A stretch of 64,000 nt of DNA. Origin: Roseiarcus sp963783175 (GTDB taxonomy: Bacteria; Pseudomonadota; Alphaproteobacteria; Rhizobiales; Beijerinckiaceae). The DNA lies in contig CAWANG010000007.1 of assembly GCA_963783175.1 (NCBI GenBank), forward strand, positions 62,001 through 126,000, given 5' to 3'. Both the position numbers and the translations under genes were made by a program. The notes beneath the pieces were generated by a model that worked only from the letters and a program-made list of their open reading frames with translations, was not told the origin of the DNA and did not search any database. Every line of letters starts with the position of its first letter. Position 1 is the stretch's first letter. Below are positions 50,438 to 57,994 of this stretch, piece by piece.

Positions 50438-50633
50438 CGCCCTGCTCCCCAATTGCCGATCCCCAATTCTCATTCCGATCGCGACGGGTCCGTACATGGC
50501 CGTGCAAAGCGGCGCAATCCGATTGCGATGGGTTCGTGCAGCCTTTCAGCGAGCGGCTTACCGTCCAATGCCGAGTCCGCGCTGCCATAGCGGCCTTGGT
50601 GTGCTAAATTGCCTTTCGGTCGAAGGGCGCGCC

Positions 50634-52499
50634 GTGAGCGAGACCCGGAAATTAGCAGCGATTCTCGTCTCGGATGTTGTCGGCTACAGCCGGCTTGCCG
50701 GGGCGGACGAGGATCGCACGCTGGCGCGGCTCCGGGCGCTTCGAAGCGATCTGATCGATCCGACCATTGCAGTTCATCATGGGCGCGTCGTCAAGCGCAC
50801 CGGCGATGGCAGCCTCATCGAGTTTCGCAGCGTGGTCGACGCGGTGCGCTGCGCGATCGAGGTGCAGGACGGCATGGTCGAGCGCAACACTGGCTTGCCG
50901 CCCGAGCGACGCATCGAGTACCGCGTCGGCATTCATCTTGGCGACGTGGTCGAGGAGGCGGACGGCGATCTGATGGGCGACGGCGTCAATATCGCCGCGC
51001 GGCTGGAAGGGATTTGCGAGCCGGGCGCGATCTGTCTCTCCGAGGACGCGTATCGTCAAGTGAAGGGGCGGCTTGATCTGGCAGTCAGCGATCTCGGCCC
51101 GACCCAACTCAAAAACATCGCCGAGCCGATCCGGGTTTATTCGCTGCAAGTCGGGGTCCCCGGGCAGGCGAAGACAGCGAAGTGGGCGGAGTCCGCCGCG
51201 CCGAAACGGCATTCGGCGCTGGCGCTGTTTGCCGCCGGGATCGCCGCGTTACTCATCCTGATTGCGGGCGGCGCGTGGTGGTTCATCGGGGCTGGGCGCA
51301 CCCAGCTAACCCAGGCCGCGCATCTTTCGATCGTCGTGCTGCCGTTCGCCAATCTCTCCGGCGATCCTAGTCAGGACTATTTCGCCGACGGCGTCACGGA
51401 CAACCTGACCTCGGACCTGTCGCGCATCCACAACAGCTTCGTGATCGCCAGCACGACGGCCTTCACCTACAAGGGCAAGACCGTCGACGCCAAGGAGATC
51501 GGCAAGGAGCTGGGCGTTCGCTACGTCCTCGAAGGCTCGGTGCAGCGTGGCCAGAACCGCGTGCGCGTCAACGCTCAGCTGATCGACGCGGAATCGGGCG
51601 CGCACCTGTGGGCCGACCGCTTCGAAGAGGACGTGGCCGACCTGTTCAAGTTGCAAGATCAGGTTGTCGCACGATTGGCCAATGCACTGGGTGTCGAGCT
51701 TATAAAGGCGGAAGCAGAGAGAGGAGCCCGCTCCAAAAGCCCCGACGCCATCGATCTCGACATGCGCGGACTGGCGCTCCTTGAACTAAACAGCGGGAAC
51801 CCCACTAAGGATGCAATTAACGCGGCGCTGGCCTTGTTCGAACAGGCGCTCAAGATCGACCCGAGCGACGCCGATGCGCTGGCTGGCGAAGCAGAGTGTT
51901 ACATGCTTGAGTATTATTTCTTTCCCAGCCCGGGAATCGATTACGACGCCAAGGTGATCGGTCAGGCCGAGAGGGCCATCCTGGTCGCTCCCGATACCAT
52001 GCGGGCATATAGGGCGAAGAGCGCCTATCTATACTTTTCGCATCGCGCGGATGAGTCTCTCCGCAGTGCCAACGCCGGTCTCGCCATCAATCCGAATGAT
52101 GCGGCGCTGTATGGAGCGCGAAGCACCGCGAAATCCTCTCTCGGCCAGTTCGAACAAGCCAAGTCCGATGCGCAGCAAGCGATGCGGTTGAGTCCGCGCG
52201 ATCCGTTAATCGGTCTGCTCCATGTCCGGTTGGGCAATGCGGAACTTGGCCTCGGGCATTTCGACGGCGCTATCGAGGAATACCAAAACGCAATCGACTC
52301 TGGTTATCGCCCTTTCTTCGCGTACTCAAATTTGGCCGCCGCTTACGCGCTCGGAGGAAAAATGGACGAAGCGAAGTCCGCTGTGGCGGAAGCCCGCCGC
52401 CTCAATCCCAATCTCACTGTGAAATGGGCGATCGCGCATATGCCAAATCTGTTGCCTGTGTTCGAAGGCCTGCGCAAGACTGGACTGCCCGAAGAATGA
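50634..52499 (+). CDS. class III adenylate/guanylate cyclase with TM, TolB/FlgO-like and TPR domains
   Basis: 621 residues from a GTG at 50634. Cyclase domain 1-180: metal Asp14 (VSDVVGYSRL) and Asp58 (TGDGSLIEF), Asn119/Arg123 in GDGVNIAARLEG; all needed residues are present. One membrane helix follows at about 195-218 (ALALFAAGIAALLILIAGGAWWFI), then a TolB/FlgO-like domain (SIVVLPFANLSGDPSQDYFADGVTDNLTSDLSRI, VLEGSVQRGQNRVRVNAQLIDA). The C-terminal third carries TPR units (e.g. ALFEQALKIDPSDADALAGEA, GHFDGAIEEYQNAIDSGYRPFFAYSNLAAAYALGGKMDEA). Such proteins are numerous in Rhizobiales and are thought to make cAMP in response to signals. Paralogue of the gene at 4671-6035. Confidence 0.92.
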   Translation: MSETRKLAAILVSDVVGYSRLAGADEDRTLARLRALRSDLIDPTIAVHHGRVVKRTGDGSLIEFRSVVDAVRCAIEVQDGMVERNTGLPPERRIEYRVGIHLGDVVEEADGDLMGDGVNIAARLEGICEPGAICLSEDAYRQVKGRLDLAVSDLGPTQLKNIAEPIRVYSLQVGVPGQAKTAKWAESAAPKRHSALALFAAGIAALLILIAGGAWWFIGAGRTQLTQAAHLSIVVLPFANLSGDPSQDYFADGVTDNLTSDLSRIHNSFVIASTTAFTYKGKTVDAKEIGKELGVRYVLEGSVQRGQNRVRVNAQLIDAESGAHLWADRFEEDVADLFKLQDQVVARLANALGVELIKAEAERGARSKSPDAIDLDMRGLALLELNSGNPTKDAINAALALFEQALKIDPSDADALAGEAECYMLEYYFFPSPGIDYDAKVIGQAERAILVAPDTMRAYRAKSAYLYFSHRADESLRSANAGLAINPNDAALYGARSTAKSSLGQFEQAKSDAQQAMRLSPRDPLIGLLHVRLGNAELGLGHFDGAIEEYQNAIDSGYRPFFAYSNLAAAYALGGKMDEAKSAVAEARRLNPNLTVKWAIAHMPNLLPVFEGLRKTGLPEE

Positions 52500-52625
52500 G
52501 CGAGACCCGGAAAATCGCGGCGATTCTGGTAGCCGATGTGGTCGGCTACAGCCGGCTCGCGGAGCGGACGAGGAGCGCACGCACACGCGGCTCCGGGGGC
52601 TTCGGAGCGACGTTGGACCGACCCC
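52496..52625 (+). pseudogene. decayed 5' fragment of a third class III cyclase gene
   Basis: Starting with an ATG that overlaps the stop of the cyclase gene as ATGA, about 130 bases repeat the start of that same gene: SETRKIAAILVADVVGYSRL is followed by a one-base deletion (GCGGAGCGGACGAGG where the intact copy has GCCGGGGCGGACGAGG). The nucleotide match continues through GCACGC and CGGCTCCGG to about GACCGACC. The rest of the cyclase is missing. It is a remnant of a tandem duplicate, not an active enzyme. The frame then runs on, by chance, into the aapJ-like gene. Confidence 0.8.
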
Positions 52626-52690
52626 CTGACAGTTTCTCGCGCTTCCCGCTAAGCTATCATCGGCGGGAGAGATCAACGGCGAGCCTCACT

Positions 52691-53746
52691 ATGGGTCGAG
52701 CGCGCGGAACTGTCGGATACGGTCGAACGGTTTTTCGATTGGCGTTGTCGACGTTTCTGTTGGCGATGGCCGCCAGCGCCTCCGCATTCGCATCGTCCCC
52801 GACCTTGACGGCGGTCAAGGCGCGCGGGGCTTTGATCTGCGGGGTCAATGAAGGACTGCCCGGGTTCTCGTTCGTCGACAACCGGGGGATCTGGACTGGG
52901 TTTGACGTCGATTTCTGCCGCGCGATCGCCGCCGCCATCTTTGGCGATCCGAGCAAGGTGAAGCTCGTGCCGCTTTCGGCGGACGCCCGGTTTCAGGCGC
53001 TCAAGGATGGCAAGATTGACATCCTGTCGCGCAACTCGACCTGGACGATGGGGCGCGAAGCCGATTTCGGCCTGACCTTTGTCGGCGTCACCTACTACGA
53101 CGGCCAGGGCTTCATGGCTCCCCGCGCGATGCGGATCAATTCGGCGCTCGAGCTCGATGGCGCGAAGGTGTGCGTGCAGAGCGGCACCACCACGATCGAC
53201 AATCTCGCCGATTTCTTCACCAGCAACGGAATGAGCCTCCAGGAGGTTGTTTCATCGTCGACCGACCAGTCGGTCAAGGATTACGACGCCGGTCGCTGCT
53301 CGGTCCTGACCAGCGATCTGTCCCAACTCTATGCCTTGCGCCTCCGCCTCTCCAATCCGAAGGATCATGTCATTCTGCCCGATGTCATCTCCAAGGAGCC
53401 CTTGGGTCCCGTGGTGCGCGACAGCGACCTGCAATGGATCAGCGTCGTGAAATGGGTTTATTTCGCCATGCTCAATGCCGAGGAGCTCGGGGTCGGTTCG
53501 AAGACCATCAACCAGGCGTTGAAATCGCAGAAGCCCGAGGTGATGCGGCTGGTCGGAACCAGCGGAGACTTTGGCGCGCAGATCGGGCTTGGCAACGATT
53601 GGGCGGCGAACGTTGTCCGATATGTCGGAAACTACGGCGAAGTGTTCGAGCGCAACCTGGGCTCGAGAACCCCGCTCGCCATCCCGCGGGGCCTCAATCA
53701 ACTATGGAATTCCGGCGGCATTCAATACGCTCCGCCCATCCGATGA
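52691..53746 (+). CDS. aapJ: amino-acid ABC transporter periplasmic binding protein (AapJ-like)
   Basis: 351 residues from the ATG at 52691. A signal peptide (TVFRLALSTFLLAMAASASAFA) precedes the type II binding-protein core: LTAVKARGALICGVNEGLPGFSFVDNRGIWTGFDVDFCRAIAAAIFGDPSKVKLVPLSADARFQALKDGKIDILSRNSTWTMGRE, followed by the characteristic GQGFMAPRAMRINSALELDGAKVCVQSGTTT. These motifs identify the general L-amino-acid (AapJ/BztA) family. The permease and ATPase genes aapQMP are not adjacent: the gene stands alone. The frame is open further upstream into the cyclase remnant, but the signal peptide fixes the start. Confidence 0.92.
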   Translation: MGRARGTVGYGRTVFRLALSTFLLAMAASASAFASSPTLTAVKARGALICGVNEGLPGFSFVDNRGIWTGFDVDFCRAIAAAIFGDPSKVKLVPLSADARFQALKDGKIDILSRNSTWTMGREADFGLTFVGVTYYDGQGFMAPRAMRINSALELDGAKVCVQSGTTTIDNLADFFTSNGMSLQEVVSSSTDQSVKDYDAGRCSVLTSDLSQLYALRLRLSNPKDHVILPDVISKEPLGPVVRDSDLQWISVVKWVYFAMLNAEELGVGSKTINQALKSQKPEVMRLVGTSGDFGAQIGLGNDWAANVVRYVGNYGEVFERNLGSRTPLAIPRGLNQLWNSGGIQYAPPIR

Positions 53747-54099
53747 GCGCCCGGCGGGGGAGCACGGGCTCGCCGGCGCTGAGAAACTCGAGTTTCTTCT
53801 TTCCGATTATCAGAATCCGTGCTACTATCTCGATCGTCAAGAACGGTCGGCCGCACGCCGCTCAATGCGAACCACGCAAGGGATGCGGAGTCGAGGATTT
53901 ATAGCTCTGACGATCTGTGTATGCCCCTTGAGATAAACATTTAGAATTTTTGCCCTGGGGGGTCGCCGTAGCGCGTTGAAAAGGTTCATTCCCGCCAAGG
54001 AAATCCAAGGAAATCAAACCAATTTTCTTGGCGATTGCCCGGGTTTTCTTGCCCCAACCGCCCACAATCTGCGCCTGGTCAAGTCATTTTGCGCTCGGA
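53747..54099. other. 353-base region with no gene, containing an inverted repeat
   Basis: It lies between the convergent aapJ (+) and DUF2093 (-) genes. No frame looks coding. An imperfect inverted repeat, CGCCAAGGAAAT ... ATTTTCTTGGCG (53993-54033), sits in the middle and is followed by GGGTTTTCTTGCCCC. It may act in transcript ending. Confidence 0.5.
53993..54033. repeat. inverted repeat with CCAAGG units between convergent genes
   Basis: Arms CGCCAAGGAAAT and ATTTTCTTGGCG pair with one mismatch around a 17-base loop that itself contains a second CCAAGGAAAT copy. The CCAAG-type arm resembles the hairpin at 60859-60904. Terminator or palindromic repeat. Confidence 0.5.
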
Positions 54100-54315
54100 T
54101 TAGCCGCGCTCGCACTCCCGCTTCATCGAGGCGGCCGGACTTGAATAGGCCTCCTGCCGATCGACGCTCCAATAGCGCAGTTCGTCGAGAGGGATCGGCT
54201 GGCCGGTGACCGCGCAGCGCACGAAGGCGCCGGGACGGAGGATACGATAGTCGCCGTCGACATATTCAATTTTCGCCTCGCCCGCGTCGGTAGGACGTCG
54301 CTCAAACCTGTTCAT
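54100..54315 (-). CDS. DUF2093 family protein
   Basis: 71 residues from the ATG at 54315 (MNRFERRPTDAGEAKIEYVDGDYRILRPGAFVRCAVTGQPIPLDELRYWSVDRQEAYSSPAASMKR). The IPLDELRYWSVDRQEAY stretch is the invariant part of this small alphaproteobacterial family; function unknown. Divergent from rpsU with about 220 bases between the starts. Confidence 0.88.
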   Translation of the reverse strand: MNRFERRPTDAGEAKIEYVDGDYRILRPGAFVRCAVTGQPIPLDELRYWSVDRQEAYSSPAASMKRECERG

Positions 54316-54535
54316 CGCACAAGTTCCCGGTTGGAGTGTTCTATGCCACGATCGACGCGCGAAGGGAACCGGATCGTGGCCGCGGGCGCTGGCGTCGGCG
54401 CTCTGGACAAGAAATGGCCTCTCTGGTAAACGGCCGCGCAACTCCGCAATGTTCGCTTCCAGGGAGCGAGCGTGATTGCGGGTCGCGCCAATCTTCAGTT
54501 CTTACGAGGCTTAGCCTCAACACACAGGATAGCCC

Positions 54536-54787
54536 GTGCAGGTACTCGTTCGCGACAACAATGTGGATCAGGCCCTCAAGGCGCTGAAGAAGAAAATGCA
54601 GCGTGAGGGAATATTCCGCGAAATGAAGCTTCGCGGACATTACGAGAAACCGTCGGAAAAGAGGGCGCGCGAAAAGGCCGAGGCGGTCCGGCGCGCGCGT
54701 AAGCTCGCGCGCAAGAAGTTGCAGCGCGAGGGCCTGCTTCCGATGAAGCCGAAGCCCGCGCCGGGGGCGCCGCGGCCGGCCGGCTGA
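54536..54787 (+). CDS. rpsU: 30S ribosomal protein S21
   Basis: 83 residues from a GTG. MQVLVRDNNVDQALKALKKKMQREGIFREMKLRGHYEKPSEKRAREKAEAVRRARKLARKK is bS21 in full, with a basic Ala/Pro-rich tail of about 20 residues that is common in this order. Part of the 30S head, near the anti-Shine-Dalgarno region. Single gene with its own terminator-like hairpin at the stop codon. Confidence 0.97.
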   Translation: MQVLVRDNNVDQALKALKKKMQREGIFREMKLRGHYEKPSEKRAREKAEAVRRARKLARKKLQREGLLPMKPKPAPGAPRPAG

Positions 54788-54804
54788 TTCGCGCCGGCCC
54801 TTTT
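54778..54804 (+). terminator. intrinsic terminator of rpsU, overlapping its stop codon
   Basis: GGCCGGC (54778-54784) and GCCGGCC (54793-54799) form a perfect 7-bp GC stem with an 8-base loop, followed by CTTTTG. The rpsU stop (54785-54787) lies in the loop. Confidence 0.65.
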
Positions 54805-54961
54805 GTGGCGCCGACGTGTTTCGCGGGACCTCAGCGCTTGGCGCCGGCCGCCGGCAGGGAGCGGCTCTGACCGGCGGGGGTTTGGACATGGTGTCGCCAA
54901 TCATCGATCGATACGCTTCTTCGGTGTGGGCCTTAAGGCTCGCCGCGAGATTCGGCGCGCG

Positions 54962-55816
54962 ATGATGGGGCGATCGACGCGGAAGCGCGGCTGGATACCG
55001 GTGGGGTTGGCGGCGACGGCGCTGATGCTCGCCGCATGCAGCGAAACGATTGGCGGCTTCAATCCGACGACGCATGTGGCCGAAGTTGACGCCAACTCCG
55101 CAGCTCAAACCTCCAACGAAGGCAACATCGCGTCGCTGACCGAAGTCATTGAGCGCAATCCGCGCGACGCCGCCGCTTACAACACCCGTGGCGTCGTCTA
55201 CGCCAAGCTCGGCCGCTATTCCAACGCGATCGAGGATTTCACGCATACGATCGAGCTCGATCCGAATTTCTCCGGCGCCTACACCAATCGAGCGTTGGCC
55301 TATCGCCAAATGAAGAAAGACAATCTCGCGCTGCAGGATTTCAACCAGGCAATCATCGTAAATCCTAACGACGCAGCCGCCTATCTCGGACGAGGCAACC
55401 TTCTGCGCTCGGAAAACGATTTCGTCGCCGCGCTTGCCGATCTCAACCAGGCGATCAAGCTCAACCCAGAGGGCGCGCAGGCATACCACGCGCGTGGGCT
55501 GATCTATCAGCGGCAGGGTGACAACGTCCAGGCGATTACCGACTTCAACAATGCGATTGATCGCGACCCGTTTGCAGGCGCGCCATACCAGGCCCGTGGC
55601 CAGAGTTTGATGGCCACCGGCAAATACGATGCAGCGATCGAGGACTTCAACGCCGCGCTCAACGTCAACGCCAACAACTCGGAAGCGTGGGCGGGCCTCG
55701 GATTCTGTTACGAAAAATTGAACAACCACGCGAAGGCGGTTGAGTCTTATCAGCGCGCCGTGCTGGTCAATCCCAACAACGGTCAAGCCCGCGCCGGCTT
55801 GCAGCGCTTGAGCTGA
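54962..55816 (+). CDS. TPR-repeat lipoprotein
   Basis: 284 residues from the ATG at 54962. Lipoprotein signal WIPVGLAATALMLAACSETIGG with lipobox LAAC. About six tetratricopeptide units follow, e.g. AAYNTRGVVYAKLGRYSNAIEDFTHTIELDPN, AYTNRALAYRQMKKDNLALQDFNQAIIVNPND, AYHARGLIYQRQGDNVQAITDFNNAIDRDP. Envelope-anchored protein-protein scaffold; similar NlpI-like TPR lipoproteins are common in Rhizobiales, but the partner is unknown. It is preceded by rpsU and followed, convergently, by accC. Confidence 0.9.
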   Translation: MMGRSTRKRGWIPVGLAATALMLAACSETIGGFNPTTHVAEVDANSAAQTSNEGNIASLTEVIERNPRDAAAYNTRGVVYAKLGRYSNAIEDFTHTIELDPNFSGAYTNRALAYRQMKKDNLALQDFNQAIIVNPNDAAAYLGRGNLLRSENDFVAALADLNQAIKLNPEGAQAYHARGLIYQRQGDNVQAITDFNNAIDRDPFAGAPYQARGQSLMATGKYDAAIEDFNAALNVNANNSEAWAGLGFCYEKLNNHAKAVESYQRAVLVNPNNGQARAGLQRLS

Positions 55817-55969
55817 GACGGGCGAATCTCTTCAGCCCCATGCCCGCGCTCGCCCTCCGCGCGCTCGGCGTCTTGAGGCATCGTCGAGCCGGGCGGAACC
55901 GGAAATCCTGCAATTTCTACGTCAGAGATTCGCTGGCCGGGTGAAGGCGTAGGGGCCCGCGAGCTTGAA

Positions 55970-57334
55970 TCAGGCCTCTGGCTTGGACGCCTCGGCCTCG
56001 GTTTTCAGAAAATCCTCGAGCCAATGAATGTCATATTGGCCGTTCTGGACGTTCGGGTTTCGAACGAGGACGCGAAAGAGGGGCAATGTCGTCTCGATCC
56101 CGTCGACGATGAATTCGTCGAGGGCGCGTCGAAGTCGCATGAGGGCCTCGGTTCGGGTTCGTCCGTGCACGATCAGCTTGCCGACCAAAGAATCGTAGTA
56201 GGGAGGAATTACGTACCCCTGATAGGCCGACGAATCGACGCGAATGCCAAGACCCCCTGGGGGATGAAAGTACGTAATTCGCCCCGGCGAGGGAACGAAG
56301 GTGCGTGGGTGCTCGGCGTTGATTCGGCATTCAATCGCAGCACCCAGGAATCGAACGTCGTCTTGGGCGATGGAAAGTGGGGAGCCGGCCGCAATCTTGA
56401 TCTGCTCATTGATGATATCAATCCCGGTGATCATCTCGGTAACTGGGTGCTCGACCTGCACGCGCGTGTTCATTTCGATGAAGAAGAACTTTCCGTCCTC
56501 ATAGAGAAACTCGACTGTCCCGGCGCCGACGTAACCCAGTTCGGCCATGGCCCTGGCGACAACCCCGCCGACGGCGTCGCGCTGCTCGGGGTTCAAGGCA
56601 GGAGAGGGACCTTCCTCCCACACTTTTTGGTGTCGGCGCTGAAGCGAACAATCGCGCTCGCCGAGGTGAATGGCATGGCCTTGGGTGTCGCCGAGCACTT
56701 GAACTTCGATATGACGCGGCTTGGCGAGATATTTCTCGAGATAGACCTCGTCATCGCTGAAGGCGGTCTTGGCTTCGATCTTGGCGGTCATCATTGCGTC
56801 GGCAAGCTCATCGGGCCGACGCGCGACCTTCATCCCGCGGCCGCCGCCGCCGGCCGCAGCCTTGACGATGACCGGGTAGCCGATCTCGGCGGCGATCTGT
56901 CGCGCTTCTCCTTCGTCCCGCACGTTGCCTTGGGAACCGGGAACACACGGGATTCCAAGACGCGCCGCGGTGCGCTTGGCCTCGACCTTGTCGCCCATCA
57001 TCCGAATGTGTTCGGCCTTTGGACCGATGAAAGCGATCTCGTGCTCTTCAAGAATGTCCGCGAAACGAGCGTTCTCGGCCAGAAACCCATAGCCCGGATG
57101 AACGGCGTCCGCTCCGGTGATCTCGCAAGCCGCGACGATAGCCGGGATGTTAAGGTAGCTGTCGCGTGCGGGCGGCGGCCCAATGCATACACTCTCGTCA
57201 GCAAGCTTGACGTGCATCGCGTCTCTGTCGGCGGTCGAATACACTGCGACGGTGGCGATGCCGAGTTCCTTGGCGGCGCGCATCACTCGCAACGCAATCT
57301 CGCCCCGATTGGCGATCAGAATTTTATCGAACAT
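55970..57334 (-). CDS. accC: acetyl-CoA carboxylase, biotin carboxylase subunit
   Basis: 454 residues from the ATG at 57334 (MFDKILIANRGEIALRVMRAAKELGIATVAVYSTADRDAMHVKLADESVCIGP). The ATP-grasp motif AAAGGGGRGMKVAR, the CSLQRRHQKVWEEGPSPAL segment, FFIEMNTRVQVEHPVTEMITGIDII and the C-terminal domain are complete. It carboxylates the biotin on AccB at the expense of ATP and bicarbonate, first step of fatty acid synthesis. accB is 54 bases upstream on the same strand. Confidence 0.97.
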   Translation of the reverse strand: MFDKILIANRGEIALRVMRAAKELGIATVAVYSTADRDAMHVKLADESVCIGPPPARDSYLNIPAIVAACEITGADAVHPGYGFLAENARFADILEEHEIAFIGPKAEHIRMMGDKVEAKRTAARLGIPCVPGSQGNVRDEGEARQIAAEIGYPVIVKAAAGGGGRGMKVARRPDELADAMMTAKIEAKTAFSDDEVYLEKYLAKPRHIEVQVLGDTQGHAIHLGERDCSLQRRHQKVWEEGPSPALNPEQRDAVGGVVARAMAELGYVGAGTVEFLYEDGKFFFIEMNTRVQVEHPVTEMITGIDIINEQIKIAAGSPLSIAQDDVRFLGAAIECRINAEHPRTFVPSPGRITYFHPPGGLGIRVDSSAYQGYVIPPYYDSLVGKLIVHGRTRTEALMRLRRALDEFIVDGIETTLPLFRVLVRNPNVQNGQYDIHWLEDFLKTEAEASKPEA

Positions 57335-57388
57335 CGAGGCGAGTTCCTCGATAGCTGGCAACGCCCGCCGCGTAACCCTGCTTCGCGG

Positions 57389-57895
57389 TCATTCGATGAT
57401 CATCAACGGCTGGTCGTACTCGACCGGCGCGCCATCAACGACCAGAATGCTGGCGACTTTGCCGGCCCGGGGGGCAACAATGTCGTTGAAGGTCTTCATG
57501 GCTTCGACGAGCAGGAGCTTGTCTCCAATCTTTACTACCGATCCAATTTCCACGAACGGCTTGGCTTCGGGACTTGGTCGCAAATAGGCCGTGCCGACCA
57601 TCGGCGATTTCACCGCGCCCACCGGATCCACGGCCGGCGGCTCGGGGCCAATCGGAACGACGATGGACCCCCGTTCAGGATTGGTCGCAACGGGCGCCGC
57701 TTCAGAGACCGCGGCTACCATCGCCCGAGCCGATGAGGATCGCTGACGCGCCAGACGCACCCGCAGGTCCCCAAGGCTGATTTCAACCTCGTTGAGGTCG
57801 TATTGCGCCACGATCTTTGCGAGCCGATCGATCGCGGCGACATCAACAAGGGTTTGCGCAGACCCGTCGGTTTGCGCGCCGGACGGCTTCTTCAT
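57389..57895 (-). CDS. accB: biotin carboxyl carrier protein of acetyl-CoA carboxylase
   Basis: 168 residues. The biotin domain at the C-terminus has the attachment motif VEAMKTFNDIVAPRAGKVASILVVDGAPVEYDQPLMIIE, with Lys134 in EAMK as the biotinylated residue. The N-terminal helix (DRLAKIVAQYDLNEVEISLGDLRVRLAR) interacts with AccC. A Pro/Ala linker of normal length connects the two. First gene of accB-accC. Confidence 0.96.
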   Translation of the reverse strand: MKKPSGAQTDGSAQTLVDVAAIDRLAKIVAQYDLNEVEISLGDLRVRLARQRSSSARAMVAAVSEAAPVATNPERGSIVVPIGPEPPAVDPVGAVKSPMVGTAYLRPSPEAKPFVEIGSVVKIGDKLLLVEAMKTFNDIVAPRAGKVASILVVDGAPVEYDQPLMIIE

Positions 57896-57994
57896 TTCGT
57901 TTCGCTCGCGTGGGGAAGGGGCGTGCTCGTCAACACTCGGGTTTTCGTATATCGCGCCAACCCCGGTAAAGAAAGTGCGATAAGACGCCGCCGT

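Noticed and set aside
52424..52690. Chimeric frame joining the cyclase remnant to aapJ as one gene
   Set aside because: AapJ needs an N-terminal signal peptide, which fits a start at 52691; reported as a finding only.
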